Source: Straminergon stramineum
Lineage: Eukaryota; Streptophyta; Bryopsida; Hypnales; Calliergonaceae
Reading direction: 5' to 3'
DNA length: 64,000 bases
Assembly: GCA_963920665.1 (NCBI GenBank)
Contig: OY987272.1
Span: 10,917,001 to 10,981,000 of the forward strand
Made by a program: the position numbers and the translations under genes. Positions within the stretch are counted from its first letter, which is position 1; each line of letters begins with the position of its first letter. The notes below the pieces were generated by a model that was not told the origin of the DNA, did not search any database, and saw only the letters and a list, made by a program, of their open reading frames with translations. Of this stretch, positions 1 to 10,412 are shown one piece after another.

Positions 1-840
1 AAGAAGTGGCACATATCATCTTGTGATTGGTGTACAATGACATGGCCCTTTGAAATTATGATGTAAAAATTCAGTTTTGGCACTTGCTTGCTAAAATTAT
101 CCTTCGCATACAATAACTTGTTGTCCACATATACATGCACCTATATACAAACTCATACACATGGGAGATGGCAATAATGGCATATATACACATAACCTCC
201 AATATAAGAGCCTTAGGTCAAGTTGAAGTACATCTATAATCAATAGTTTGAAAAATTTATAGTTTTCATATGATGTCTAAGAGAGTCTAGAGTTGTTTTT
301 TCAGTTGCTTACAAATCAAAAACTATCAAAAAATAAGACAAGTTTGGTGATTGAAACCATATTTAGATGTATATTCAAAACCTTTTAGGCATAACGTATT
401 TTTCAAATTAGTCGTTGTTGTTAGGGTTCGTGATAGCAAAGCATGAATGTAGTACAAAGGAGTTCCTAAATTCATTTGATAAGATCCTCTCTAATCCACT
501 CTTAACACTAAGTGAGAACATACACGTACTAGTAGAAATATGGGCCATGTAGACTTAGGAAATATGCCACCAAAGATCCACAACTAGCCTCAAGTTGTTC
601 ATAAGGGGTCTTCTTATGCGGGCTTTTCTTTATGTACATGTCCCATGTTTCTACTAGTGATACATTTATAAAGTTTTCCACAAGATTTTGTCCTTGCACC
701 ATACACTTATCATGGAAAACATGAACCTTGAAAGCTAGAACTAATTGGTGATGTGTATACCTAACAAGTCATTGTCACTTAAATGCATTCTATCCAAATG
801 CATTCTAAAACCAATAGAATGAAATATTACCATATATTGG

Positions 841-945
841 TTTTGAACCAAAGAAGGTGAAACATTGCATTGACAAAAGCTACACATACTATGAATGTGA
901 GGAAGTTTGAGTAGGACTATACTTGAAAAGCAAGCCAACATTGTG
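841..945. repeat. Dispersed repeat, copy 1 of 3
   Basis: About 100 bp running from GAACCAAAG to AAAGCAAGCC. It aligns with 20647-20741 (inside TBL intron 1), sharing GAACCAAAG, TTGCATTG, AAAGCTACA, AATGTGAGGAA, TTTGAGTA and AAAAGCAAG, and more weakly with about 57635-57725. No ends or target duplications are visible, so the repeat class is unknown. The rest of 1-1020 is AT-rich DNA in which I see no gene. Confidence 0.6.
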
Positions 946-1034
946 GGAATAGTGCCTCCCATCAAGTGCAATACTTGTTTGTTATCTGAATTCCAGAGTC
1001 ATAGGATATTTAATTGCAAATGAGCAAACAAGTC

Positions 1035-1257
1035 TTCGCGGTTGCTGTGCGGGCGTTTGGCGCGTTGTGGTGGCCCTGGAGGAGCCTCCGGCCCATTCTG
1101 TGCGTCGCCGGGGTGCTGTCAGTCTTGGTTGGGGGGTGTAGGGGTTGTTTGTTTTGGGTCTCTGGGGTGGGTTGTTTCCGCCAGGCCGCTCGTGGTTGGC
1201 TGGTATGTTCGATTTTTCTTGCAATGAAATTCCGTTTCATTTGTGTCAAAAAAAAAA
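1035..1257 (+). mobile_element. Short retroposon with poly(A) tail and TSD
   Basis: A GC-rich 223-bp block in AT-rich surroundings, ending in a run of about ten A residues. It is flanked by GAGCAAACAAGTC (1022-1034) and GAGCAAACAAAGTC (1258-1271), a 13-14 bp target-site duplication differing by one inserted base. A poly(A) tail plus a variable-length duplication is the hallmark of target-primed reverse transcription, so this is a SINE or a 5'-truncated LINE. Its last 35 bases, GCAATGAAAT...TTTCATTTGTGTC before the A-run, recur in reverse orientation at 6735-6791. Open frames across it are incidental. Confidence 0.85.
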
Positions 1258-1267
1258 GAGCAAACAA

Positions 1268-1315
1268 AGTCAAGTGAAAGTCAAGTGAAAGTTAAGTGAA
1301 AGTCAAGTGAAAGAT
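1268..1315. repeat. 11-bp tandem repeat, about four units
   Basis: Four imperfect head-to-tail copies of AAGTCAAGTGA, one with AAGTT for AAGTC. It begins inside the downstream target duplication of the retroposon at 1035-1257. Confidence 0.8.
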
Positions 1316-1384
1316 AAGACATTCATCCAATTCATTCTTGTAATATAAGATAGTATGATCTAGAAGTGCCCATGCTTTATAAGC

Positions 1385-1622
1385 AATCATGACACAAAGG
1401 TAAATTTTGTTTTTTTCAATATACCAATAGTATACATTTTAGGAAGTGGTTACTTTTAGTAACCACTATGTTTCAACTACAAAAATTCATAACTAATTCC
1501 ATGAAGGTCCCAAAAATATGAAATGACTTGGGTTAGATGCCAATTTCATTTTTCTTCCTATAGAAATTTATTGAAAGTTGTTTCAAGGAGTTTAGCTTCC
1601 CTGCAAATGCAATCGGTTCTTA
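1385..1622. repeat. Dispersed repeat, copy 1 of 2
   Basis: About 240 bp that aligns with 15555-15795. The best-conserved part runs from TAATTCCA and AAGGTCC through GTTAGATGCCAATTT, TTTTTCTTCCTA and TTTCAAGGAGTTTAGCT to GCTCTTAACC. The outer part shares CCAATA...TATACATT and a GTTTCAACT word. No terminal structure is visible; it is probably an old transposon fragment. Confidence 0.65.
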
Positions 1623-1740
1623 ACTTGAATAGTCACTTTACGAGCATAATACTCAACATCTGTAACCCATGTGGCCAGAGACTGGCAATCCTTCCAAAAT
1701 TTTGTCAGTCGTTGGCCACAAGTATAGCCTTGTATTGCAT

Positions 1741-2544
1741 AAGGGCCTCTTCACACTATGGCCGTCCAAGTCGAGAGGCTGTGGGATTGAGTGGCCAAAC
1801 TTTGGTGAGAGTCCAAGGAAATTAGCAATAAATGGGCCAAAAAAACTAGGAATTGGAGCCTTCAGCTGGTCATAGTGTGAAGCCTCCAAAGTCCACAGTC
1901 CAAGCCCAAAGTCCAAACCTATTTCATTTTTTCGACTTCTATCCTTTCTCTCCACATAAATCCATCCAATTTCTGAAATTTTCAATGAATTGTCACCCAT
2001 GTGACAATTTTTTCAAGTAATTTTTTCAAGCAAAAGGTTAAAAAAACATGAGAAAGGAGTCAGAAATGGCCTTTGAAAAATTATTACAGCATATGCTCTC
2101 ATCACTAAATAAGGAATATGAAGGATATAAATGGAATAAAAAGGTGGCATTGAACATTGAAGGGAAGTAGGTTCATTGAATGCTAAGACTCACCATTTTA
2201 GTAGTGGAGACTACGTTTCAAACCCCAATGGCGACACAAATAAACAAATAAACAAAGGAGGGCATCATATCTATTTCTACAAAAACAATCCGATCTAATG
2301 GCTGAGATTTTGTCAGATTCTAAAAAAAACTTAATGAACTCTCAATTAGAGTTTGGGTCAGCCAGAAATAGAGACCCAAATTCTAATCAAGAGTCCGTTG
2401 CCATGTAGGTAGACAAATGGGTGATGGACTTTGGACTGTGCCTCCTTGTGTGAAGGCTTGAGAGGCCGAACTCTTGAGTTTCTATAATCTCATTGGTTGA
2501 AACGGACAAACTCTCGACCCTGTGCTGTAGTGTGAAGTGGCCCT
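1741..2544. mobile_element. AGGGCC-TIR transposon, family C copy 1
   Basis: The left end AGGGCCTCTTCACACTATGG and the right end, read inverted, AGGGCCACTTCACACTACAG form imperfect terminal inverted repeats of about 20 bp (four mismatches). The interior from 1741 to about 2240 is closely similar to 59245-59960, and 2465-2544 matches 61480-61563, which confirms both ends. There is no transposase, so it is non-autonomous. I could not identify a convincing target duplication. A hAT-like origin is a guess from the terminal sequence alone. Confidence 0.8.
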
Positions 2545-4390
2545 AAGCTTAGCATTGAATCAGTCCATGCTATAATAAAATGTCTTTGTGTCCACAAACT
2601 TCTTCTAAAGTCTATCAACGCAGATAGGGACTCCCAAGATGTCAGAGTGAGTGATGAATGGAGCATTTTAAGTTCTCATCCTGTCAACCCTAAAGCTCAA
2701 AAATTGACTTGATTCCTAACATTGACTTGATTCATAATATTGACATTGTGAGGTAATATCTGCTCTAGTTGGGGTGTGCCATTTTGTGAAAGTCCACTTC
2801 CCTACACAACGTTCACATTGCAAAAAGATGGAGTAAGGCAGACGCACCCAATTGTCAACCACACCCAGTACCCAACTTGTAGGGTGCAATATTTCCAACC
2901 AAGGGATGGAATAGATTTCCAACCGAAGCTTGAAGTATTTTTTTGATTCTTTTTAGGGTTGGGACTAACAAAGTTATGACACATGTCCAAAAGTAGTGAG
3001 CAAGAAAGTAGGAAGTAGTGATTAGGAAAGTAGTTCTTAAACAATCAAAATTGAAAGAGTCTAGACATTGGCTATGGGTCATGAGTAATTTTTGGCACCC
3101 AAAATTCATAGGAATCTCAATGATGGGAATAATATTCTGAAAATTTCACAATCTCCATATTTTCTATCTTCCTACATTAAAAAATTTCCACCAATCACCT
3201 CATATTGCTCATGATCTACACCAAAATTGCTTAAATATTTGGCTATTGGTGCCTCAACCTTACCTCATTTCTTTCCTCCTCCTCACTCCAAATGGCACAT
3301 AGTCTCCTAGTCAAAATAATATAGAAACAATAAATAAAATCATGATTAGGAGGCTTTGGAGGTTGTTCAAAATCAACCACCAATCTACCACCAACTTAAT
3401 ACTAATCCATTCTCAATCTACAAGATGCTCGCTTGATTTGAAGCACTTTCAAATTCTGAAAAAAGATTTAGAGCCAAAACATGAAAACAATGTTTGTGGA
3501 TGTTTACGAAGATGATGCATTCTTTTGGAATTATAGGTGCAAAATTGTCCTTCACGGGGGGGGGGGGGGAGTCAATGGATGGTAGGGCAATTGCCTACCC
3601 ATACAATTTTTGCCCCTTTCTTAGCTTTCAAAATATGTAGCTAGTTTTAAATTTCGTGTAGAATTGACTCTATTGGAAAGGTCCAAGTGAAGAATGGACT
3701 TCTTTGCCAACCTCTTCACAAGGTACTCAACCTCTTCTAGATTTTACAATGCTTGCAAAACTCTTTTGTGAAGAAACAATTGAGCTTATAGTTGTATGAT
3801 GAGTCTCTTGCAGAGGTGGTTTTGTGCCCAAGTTTTACCCCTTGGGAAAAGAGAGGAACTTTTTATTTGTTGCACAAATATTTGTATGCAAATTTTGAGT
3901 TCATATTTGCAACCAAAGATCCTAAATTAGCTAGGGGAGGGGCTAACTATAAAATTACTATAACAAAAAATAGAGTGTTTTTTTACATTCACCCTTGCCT
4001 AGACCTCTACAAGAGGCTCATCATATAATTATAACCATGACATTGCTAACCAATTGAATCTTCACCCCCCCCGGTGGAAGGATAATTCTCCCCTAGATAC
4101 TTGGGAGGGAATCAAGTTATAATCCCAAGCATCACATTGGCCATGTGGAGGTAGCTTTGGGCTGGGATGATGGATGGATGATGGCTCTCCTAAGTTCTAA
4201 TTGGGAGAGAGTGAGTGTGCCCATCCCAAAATATTGTATTGATTAATGCGGGCTACAATGCATGGCTACATTCTCACTATGGATATGTGGCAAAATTGCA
4301 ACAACAATAACTTCAGTGAACATGTAAGTTTCCACATTGGGGGCTCTCGCTTTGGGGGAGCAAAAGGGACCCCCCAATGTTGGTTATTCC
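2545..4390. other. Intergenic, no gene seen
   Basis: AT-rich DNA with no supported coding region. It contains a poly(G) run at about 3556-3568 and, at about 4335-4381, a short hairpin with 10-bp arms ACATTGGGGG / CCCCCAATGT. Confidence 0.5.
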
Positions 4391-4615
4391 TTAAAGGATG
4401 GATTGGTGACCGTGGAATTCCTCCCTCTTGGAACTGTGTGATATCATCTACTTTAAGAAAACCAAAAATATTCATTAGAAGTCATACTACTATAGAAGAC
4501 ATATCCTTTTCTCACAAAATTCCGGGGATGAATAGTCATAGTTCTGTCCTACATGGAGAGAGATTCTTTGTCATCCATTGGGCACAAAACGTCCGCTTCA
4601 ACATTGAAGGGTTAA
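4391..4615. mobile_element. TTAA element, family A copy 1 (left end decayed)
   Basis: Homologous to 13230-13458 and 59390-59619, sharing GACCGTGGAA, GTGTGATATCATCTACTTTA, CATACTACTATAGAAGA, GATGAATAGT and TTGTCATCCATTGG. The right end GAAGGGTTAA is preserved at 4606-4615. The left inverted repeat has decayed to TTAAAGGATGG. A B-family element begins six bases downstream. It has no coding capacity of its own. Confidence 0.7.
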
Positions 4616-4620
4616 CAATG

Positions 4621-5553
4621 TTAACCCCTAAAGGACCATTGTCCCTTTGGGGGACAAATGAGATTTCGGGCAGGTACCTACAGTCTCAATTTTTGTCCTG
4701 ATTTTTTGAAACTTTTTATGAAGACAGAAAAAATGATTATCTTTGTGGGAATATAATTTTTTTTTCATTTGGTGCCCGGGAACAAAAGTTATGCCCACAT
4801 AACCTCAAAACACGGGAGAGGGGGTAGCAAAAAAAAGTTTCAAAAATTTGAATTTTTTTATTTTTTATTTTTTTCCCTTATATATTGTATTTTTGTCTAC
4901 ATGTAAAGCTTTTATTCATTCCATTTGGATTTGTTATGAGAAAGTTATAGACAATCTTGTTTTTCGGGCACTTCGAGCATCTTCCTGAAAAAATAACTTG
5001 TAGGATTCATTTCTGCATGCAATTTTTACAATATTTCCAAAAGAAAAGGTCCTTATCGTTTCATTCGCCTTCTAGAACAATCTCACCATTGGGATTAGTG
5101 CATTTTAATTCCATCTTAGAGATATTCATAATTTGGATTTTCCTTCTATCTTGTACCTACTTCTACTTAACAATTTTTGAAAGAATCAAAATTAATTCTT
5201 TTTGTATTTTATTTTTTTTCCTAGACTCTCAACTCAATTCTCCACCATAAAGATTTAAAGCTCAAAACTCTGTAGTGCAAAAAATTAAAGTTAAGAAGGG
5301 TTAAAGTCAAATAACCTAGTCCCGCAATGTGTGGAAAAACTTGTTTTCTTCACTTTAAACGCAGATATCTTGCAATCTATGCGGTCAAAATTTATGAAAT
5401 TTTTTCCCCACATTTTCATACTAGTTAGGTGTAAGATCCTACGGTTACATATGAAAAAAAATAAAAATTTCAAATCTTTTTACTCTTTGCTCTAAAAATG
5501 GCAGTTTTGAGTGTTTTTTTGCAGAAAAAAGGCCTTGGTCCTTTAGGGGTTAA
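4621..5553. mobile_element. TTAA element, family B copy 1
   Basis: The left end TTAACCCCTAAAGGACCA (4621-4638) is exactly inverted at the right end (5536-5553), giving an 18-bp perfect inverted repeat including TTAA. The 933-bp interior is non-coding and aligns with 32777-34850, for example TAGAACAATCTCACCATTGG, GCAGTTTTGAGTGTTTTTT and GGCCTTGG near the right end. It ends about 545 bp upstream of the P450 start codon, so it may lie within that promoter. It is a non-autonomous DNA transposon; the CCC...GGG termini flanked by TTAA resemble piggyBac ends, which is inference. Confidence 0.8.
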
Positions 5554-6099
5554 GGTAGGAACATCCATAACTGTCGATTTAAGCAATTCAGCATAGTTGG
5601 GTTCAAATTTTTCTACAGAAAATATTTTTTCAGTATTAGCAATTGAAAATCATGAATTTTCAAAAAAAAAATTAAAATTTTTGGATAAAGCATCTAATTT
5701 CTATGAATTTTCAAAGTAGAACTCCCTAGGACACCCATAGCCACACTCTACTCAATCTGCCTTGATTCTAGCACCAAAATCTGAAAAAATCAGAGCCCAC
5801 CAACCACAATTAAGTATGGAGATGGTTTCAAGGAACTTTGAAGACGGTTTCAAGGTACATTACGGAACACTTTGAGGGAACTCTACTCTCAACTATGGGT
5901 ACTCCTACCTTATGAGCTCGACCTGAAGAAACAGCCAATGATAACTGAGTTTATGGACTCCAGAGCTCGCCATGAGACACCACTAACAATAAAGGAAAGC
6001 AATTCTACGACAACTTCCAGCCCTTCCAGGTGGGCAATTCTGAGGAGTATGAAACATGCTAGCCACTGGACCAGTCCTGCCATTTGCAATTTGTGAAAC
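5554..6099 (+). promoter_or_regulatory. Upstream region of the P450 gene
   Basis: The 546 bp between the TTAA element and the P450 ATG. I see no clear TATA box at a typical distance. A small open frame at 5872-6096 ends four bases before the ATG and could be an upstream ORF, but it has no recognisable product. Confidence 0.35.
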
Positions 6100-9000
6100 A
6101 TGGATCCCGCGTGCACAAAAGCTTCTGCAAATGAGCTCTTCGTTGCACTGGTGGCTGTAGCTTTCGCTTCGTTTCTGCTGATTTACTACTATGCTGAAGC
6201 CAGGAAGCGGAGGCACTTGCCCCCGGGACCCTGGCCATGGCCAGTCGTCGGAAACTTTCCTGCTTTGGGTGAACTGCCTCACAGATCACTGGAAAAGCTG
6301 GCTGCCAAGTACGGAGGTCTCATGTATCTCCGCTTAGGTACGACTCTCTCTTCCTGCACTCTCTTGAATTCGTTGAGTACGAACATTTGATCCTCCGTGT
6401 TATGTTTGATAGATTCATGGGAGATCACGGTGTGGAAATTTCAGTGAAATGGACGGTGAGTTTGGGTTGCCAGACTTAAAACCTGAATGCCTTTACCGCG
6501 CTAGTCGCAGTTCTCAGAGCTCTTGGCACTTAATTGAATGTCATAAGTTCAGAATTACGGAACATTCCTTTATAACAAGTATGAGAAGAGCAGATCGTGT
6601 ATGTACAGTTCATGATTGTATTGGAGAACGTGCCCTTGTTTTGAAAAAAAGCAAGAATAGACTTGTACGGCGGCGTAGCCGAACAATAGTGGAACGATCA
6701 AGTGGTCAGGCAATCAATTAAATGGTTGACGTGTCTTTTTTTTTTGTTTCTTTTTGACACAAATGAAACGAGATTTCATTGCAAAGGAGGAGGTTGACGT
6801 GTTTTTAAGAGAATTATAAATCAACAGAATTCTAGTTCGACTATGTACCAGGGTCCAAGCCCTGCATCGTAATATCCACGGCTGCTGTTGCCAAGGAGTT
6901 TTACAAAACCAATGACGCCAGTTTCGGCTCCCGGCCAAAGCGGCTGGCATGGACCGTGTGGAACAACGGCGACGACAACTACAGAGCTCTCTCTCTCACT
7001 TCCAACCCGCCCTTCTGGCGTCGCCTGCGGAGGCTCTACAACGCCGAGCTCTTCTCTCCGAAGCGCCATGCGTCCCAGAGAGAAATTCGGGCCGAGGAGA
7101 TTCTGCACATGATGAAACTGCTGATGGAGGATTGCAAGAAAGGGGACCCTGTGGACATTAAGGCCTGGCTTTACGGGGTCACGTCCAACACGATGACACG
7201 CATCATTGTTGGCAAGAGGTACTAACATCATCATCACTGATGAAAAGTCAGGCAAACCACTTCTGGAAAAGTTGGGAAAAATGAAAAGTGTAGAATTGAT
7301 CTGTTCGTTCATTCCGAAAACAGCTTCGATTTCATCTTGAAAATGATCTCTCAGTCTTCAAACTATATAGCCGCTAGTTTTTGAATATCAATTATTTAAA
7401 GACCGAGAGAATCATTCCAAGAAAACCATGCATGTTGAAACTCGTGCGCAAAGGTGTCATTGTTTCTCCAATTACCAAAATTCGATTTTGCCTTAGCATT
7501 TTAATTTCCTCTACTTCACAGGAGACTTGCAAAACATTTTCCCTTGCAAGCATCAGTTTCCAGTACAGGATTCCAGGCTGGTTCCCAGGTCACCACTTCT
7601 ACAGACTACCCGCTCCGAATTGTTGCACCACCTGCGTGAGCAAATGTTATACCATATGTGTGGAATTTCTATAATAGTTCTCTTGTGTGACATTATGCAG
7701 ATTCTACAGATCGTCCGAAGTGGGGGCTGAGAAGCAAAAAGAAGACTTGGTGAAGATGAACAGCAGTCTCTTCCAAATCTTAGGTGCGGTGGTCATCAGT
7801 GACTTCGTGCCCTACTTGAGCTTCGTCAACCGACTCCAAGGACACGTCGCCAAGTTTGCCAAGGTCCGAGACTTTTCGGCGAACCTCACAGAGAAGATTT
7901 TTGACCTGGAGGGCCACCGACAACAGTTGAAAGAACGGAGAGACGATCCCAGCTACGTCCGGGACTTGGAAGATGTTTTACTGGAGACTCCGTTGGATGA
8001 TGGAGAGTATCTTCCCGACAAGGACTTGCTCAAGGCATTGCAGGTAAATATCGACGTTTCCTGCTCACAAGCATAAAACCCACCCTTTCTTGTATGCAAA
8101 GTATTACTTGTGGGAATTAAAATTGTCTGCGGAGACCAGTGAAATGATTGGAAGAAGAAGCTCCACAACTGGTGTAAGGTATGCATATCGAAATTCCAGA
8201 AAAGAAATTGATGACACAAATCTACATAAAGCTTTTAAAGCTCTTAAAGCTAGGACTTGTTTAGGTTTATGTTTCAAACGAAGTGTCACCTAAAAGTGCC
8301 TAAAATGTGCCTAAGTCATGGATTACAATCAATTCTTAGAAATTGATATTGGAGGGATAAGACCCATAATCTTACTCTCTTTGTAACTACACCGCTTAAG
8401 CATGACCACCTGTCTTACAAAATGCAAGGATGATTTGGCTTGCAAAATAGGGGCGATCCAATTTGCAAGCCAAACTATCCCACCTGGAGCATGCTATAAG
8501 GTCCCAAATTTGGACCGCTTTGCACAGTCCATCCAATGGGCTATAGCACTAAAGGTTTGTGCTTTGGGGGAAAGTGTTGGTGCTCTTGTTTCACTTGGTT
8601 TGCAAGCCACACTTTGGCTTGCAAAACAACCTGATTTTGCAAGCCACCCAAGGCTTTTGGCCTTGCCACTTAGTAAGTTCATTCATTTTACAAGACAAGT
8701 GGGGCAATTTTGCAATCCGCCTTGGACAAGTCATCCGTTTTGCAAGATGGGTGGTGATGCTCTTATGTAGTATGTTTCTCCCCTCTATTACCACACCAAT
8801 TTTTTTTATGACTTGGCTTTCTTTGCAATTACTGAACATAATTCAATGTAGGAGAATTGGGGCGTTTGAATTCTTTGATTGCTTAACCAATCAAAACATG
8901 CCACAATTGTGAAAGTCTTTTGCATTTAGATTAAGTGGGTGGTAGTAGTGGAAATTTCTCTTAAAATTTTTCTTACTATTAGACCAATGAAATTTCTACT

Positions 9001-10412
9001 TTATACCCACCTCATTCAAAATTTGCACAAGCCAAGCAATGAGCATTAGTGATCTTAATCTACTTCTCCTTAACCAATCAAAACATGCCATGATGGCAAA
9101 ACTCTCTTATTTTGATGTTGTGTAATATGCTCCATGATTCCATTGATTATGGAATATACTTGGTAACTCAATCAATTTTGTAGTTTGTCACTCTAAAATT
9201 TGACCAATTATAAAGCACATCTCTTTGAGATCCATTATGTAGTTTGCTTTACAACAAGACCAATAGTTATGTAGTATATTCCTCCATGACTCAACCAATT
9301 ATGTATTAGATAACTGATGAACCATACTAGAGGCAAATTGGTTATTGTACATAATTGATTGTACAAGTTGCAATTTGTAATGGCAATGGTGATAAGTTGC
9401 CATTGGGATGGTGCCACATTAGCATTGAAAAGTCAACAACTAGTTATGAAGTACATTGCTTCACATCTCTCAACCAATTATGTAGTATGCTTTAAAATTC
9501 AACTAGTTATAAACTAAATGCTATTAACAACTTCATCAACTTACTTACTCGATATTTTTTTATTTTCCATGCCACACATAAGTTGTTAGAGATTATATTC
9601 AATTACAACTAGACACAAGGCAACATCTTTAAAGTGTCAAATATTTTGTGTTGGATTGCCGGTAAAGTATGATAGTATACTTAGCAACTTGACCAATTAG
9701 GTAGTATGCTTCACAATTCAATTAGCTATATATAGTCCACCAATGTTTATTTTCTAATTTCATTATTCTTTTGTTGCAGGAACTTTTAAACGCAGGAACC
9801 GAGTCAAGTGCCACCGTGATTGAATGGGCAATGGCAGAGCTCATCCTTCATCCCTCCTTCCTCCAATGTGCACAACACGAGCTTTCCTCCCACATCCCCT
9901 CTTCCTCCCCTCCTCGCCTTGTCCTTGAATCTGACCTACCTCACCTTCCCTTCCTAACTGCCATCATCAAAGAAGCCTTTCGCATGCACCCCCCGGTCCC
10001 TCTCCTCCTCCCCCACGAGTCCCCCACTACCACCACCTTTCTCGGATACCACTTCCCCCCTGGTACTTTGTTGTTTATCAATGCATTCGCAATTCACAGG
10101 GATAAGAGTGTGTATGAGAATCCACAAGAATTTGATCCAAATAGGTTTATAGGGAGTGAGGTGAGTCAATTAAGTGGAAGTGATGGGTATGAGTTGCTTC
10201 CATTTGGGAAGGGGAGGAGGATGTGTCCAGCTTATAATTTGGGGAATACAACGGCAACTTTGATGTTAGGGAACTTGTTGCATTGTTTGGATTGGGAGGT
10301 GTTGGAGGGGAAGGGAAGAGAGGAGGTGGATATGAGGGAGGTGAATGGGTTGTCAGTAGGGATGAAGGTGCCATTGTACTTGCGTGCCAAGCCTAGGTTT
10401 GAGCTGTTGTGA
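6100..10412 (+). CDS. Cytochrome P450, A-type (CYP71 clan)
   Basis: Four exons: 6100-6337, 6852-7218, 7701-8043, 9780-10412. All introns are GT-AG, in phases 1, 2 and 0, giving 526 residues, normal for the family. Visible parts are an N-terminal membrane anchor (about 12-31) for the ER, a basic stretch, the proline hinge PPGPWPWP (41-48), the I-helix oxygen-activation motif AGTESS (321-326), the K-helix EAFR (381-384), FDPNRF (434-439) and the heme loop [10 protein letters not shown] with ligand Cys465. Known role of the fold: NADPH-reductase-dependent monooxygenase, often in phenolic, lipid or hormone metabolism. Family and substrate cannot be assigned from sequence alone. Odd point: the usual glycine two residues after the heme cysteine (CxG) is alanine. 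Intron 1 carries a truncated retroposon and intron 3 (1.7 kb) a TIR element. No frame breaks are seen. Confidence 0.94.
6735..6791 (-). mobile_element. 5'-truncated retroposon in P450 intron 1
   Basis: Read on the minus strand, this is TTGCAATGAAAT...TTTCATTTGTGTCAAAAA followed by an A-rich tail, matching the 3' end of the retroposon at 1035-1257. It is flanked by GGTTGACGTGT at 6724-6734 and again at 6792-6802, a perfect 11-bp target-site duplication. Only about 57 bp remain, as expected of a severely 5'-truncated target-primed insertion. It is antisense to the host gene. Confidence 0.85.
8399..8761. mobile_element. TIR element in P450 intron 3
   Basis: The left end AGCATGACCACCTGTCTTAC and the inverted right end AGCATCACCACCCATCTTGC form imperfect terminal repeats that continue with CAAAA. 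CTTA lies just outside both ends and may be a 4-bp target duplication. The 363-bp interior repeats the words TTGCAAGCC and TTTGGCTTGCAAAA in both orientations. No coding capacity; probably a MITE. Confidence 0.65.
9110..9740. repeat. Degenerate repeat in P450 intron 3
   Basis: Variants of ACCAATTATGTAGTATGCTT recur irregularly (for example near 9203, 9262, 9293, 9475 and 9693), mixed with CTCAACCAATTA and AACTAGTTAT. It appears to be a decayed tandem or clustered repeat that enlarged the intron. Confidence 0.5.

Noticed and set aside
1014..1277. Plus-strand frame of 87 codons, Cys/Gly/Trp-rich
   Set aside because: It lies across the GC-rich retroposon and its poly(A) tail, and no family is recognisable.
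1653..2000. Minus-strand 115-codon frame and the similar frame at 59157-59453
   Set aside because: Both are inside the left part of the family C transposon copies; the similarity reflects the repeat, not a conserved gene.
3556..3568. Poly(G) tracts (also about 54532-54550 and 61220-61231) as functional signals
   Set aside because: Simple homopolymers; possibly natural slippage or assembly uncertainty.
4246..4701. 151-codon plus-strand frame
   Set aside because: It spans the boundary of two TTAA elements, and its homologous frame at 59381-59713 is a fragment. No domain.
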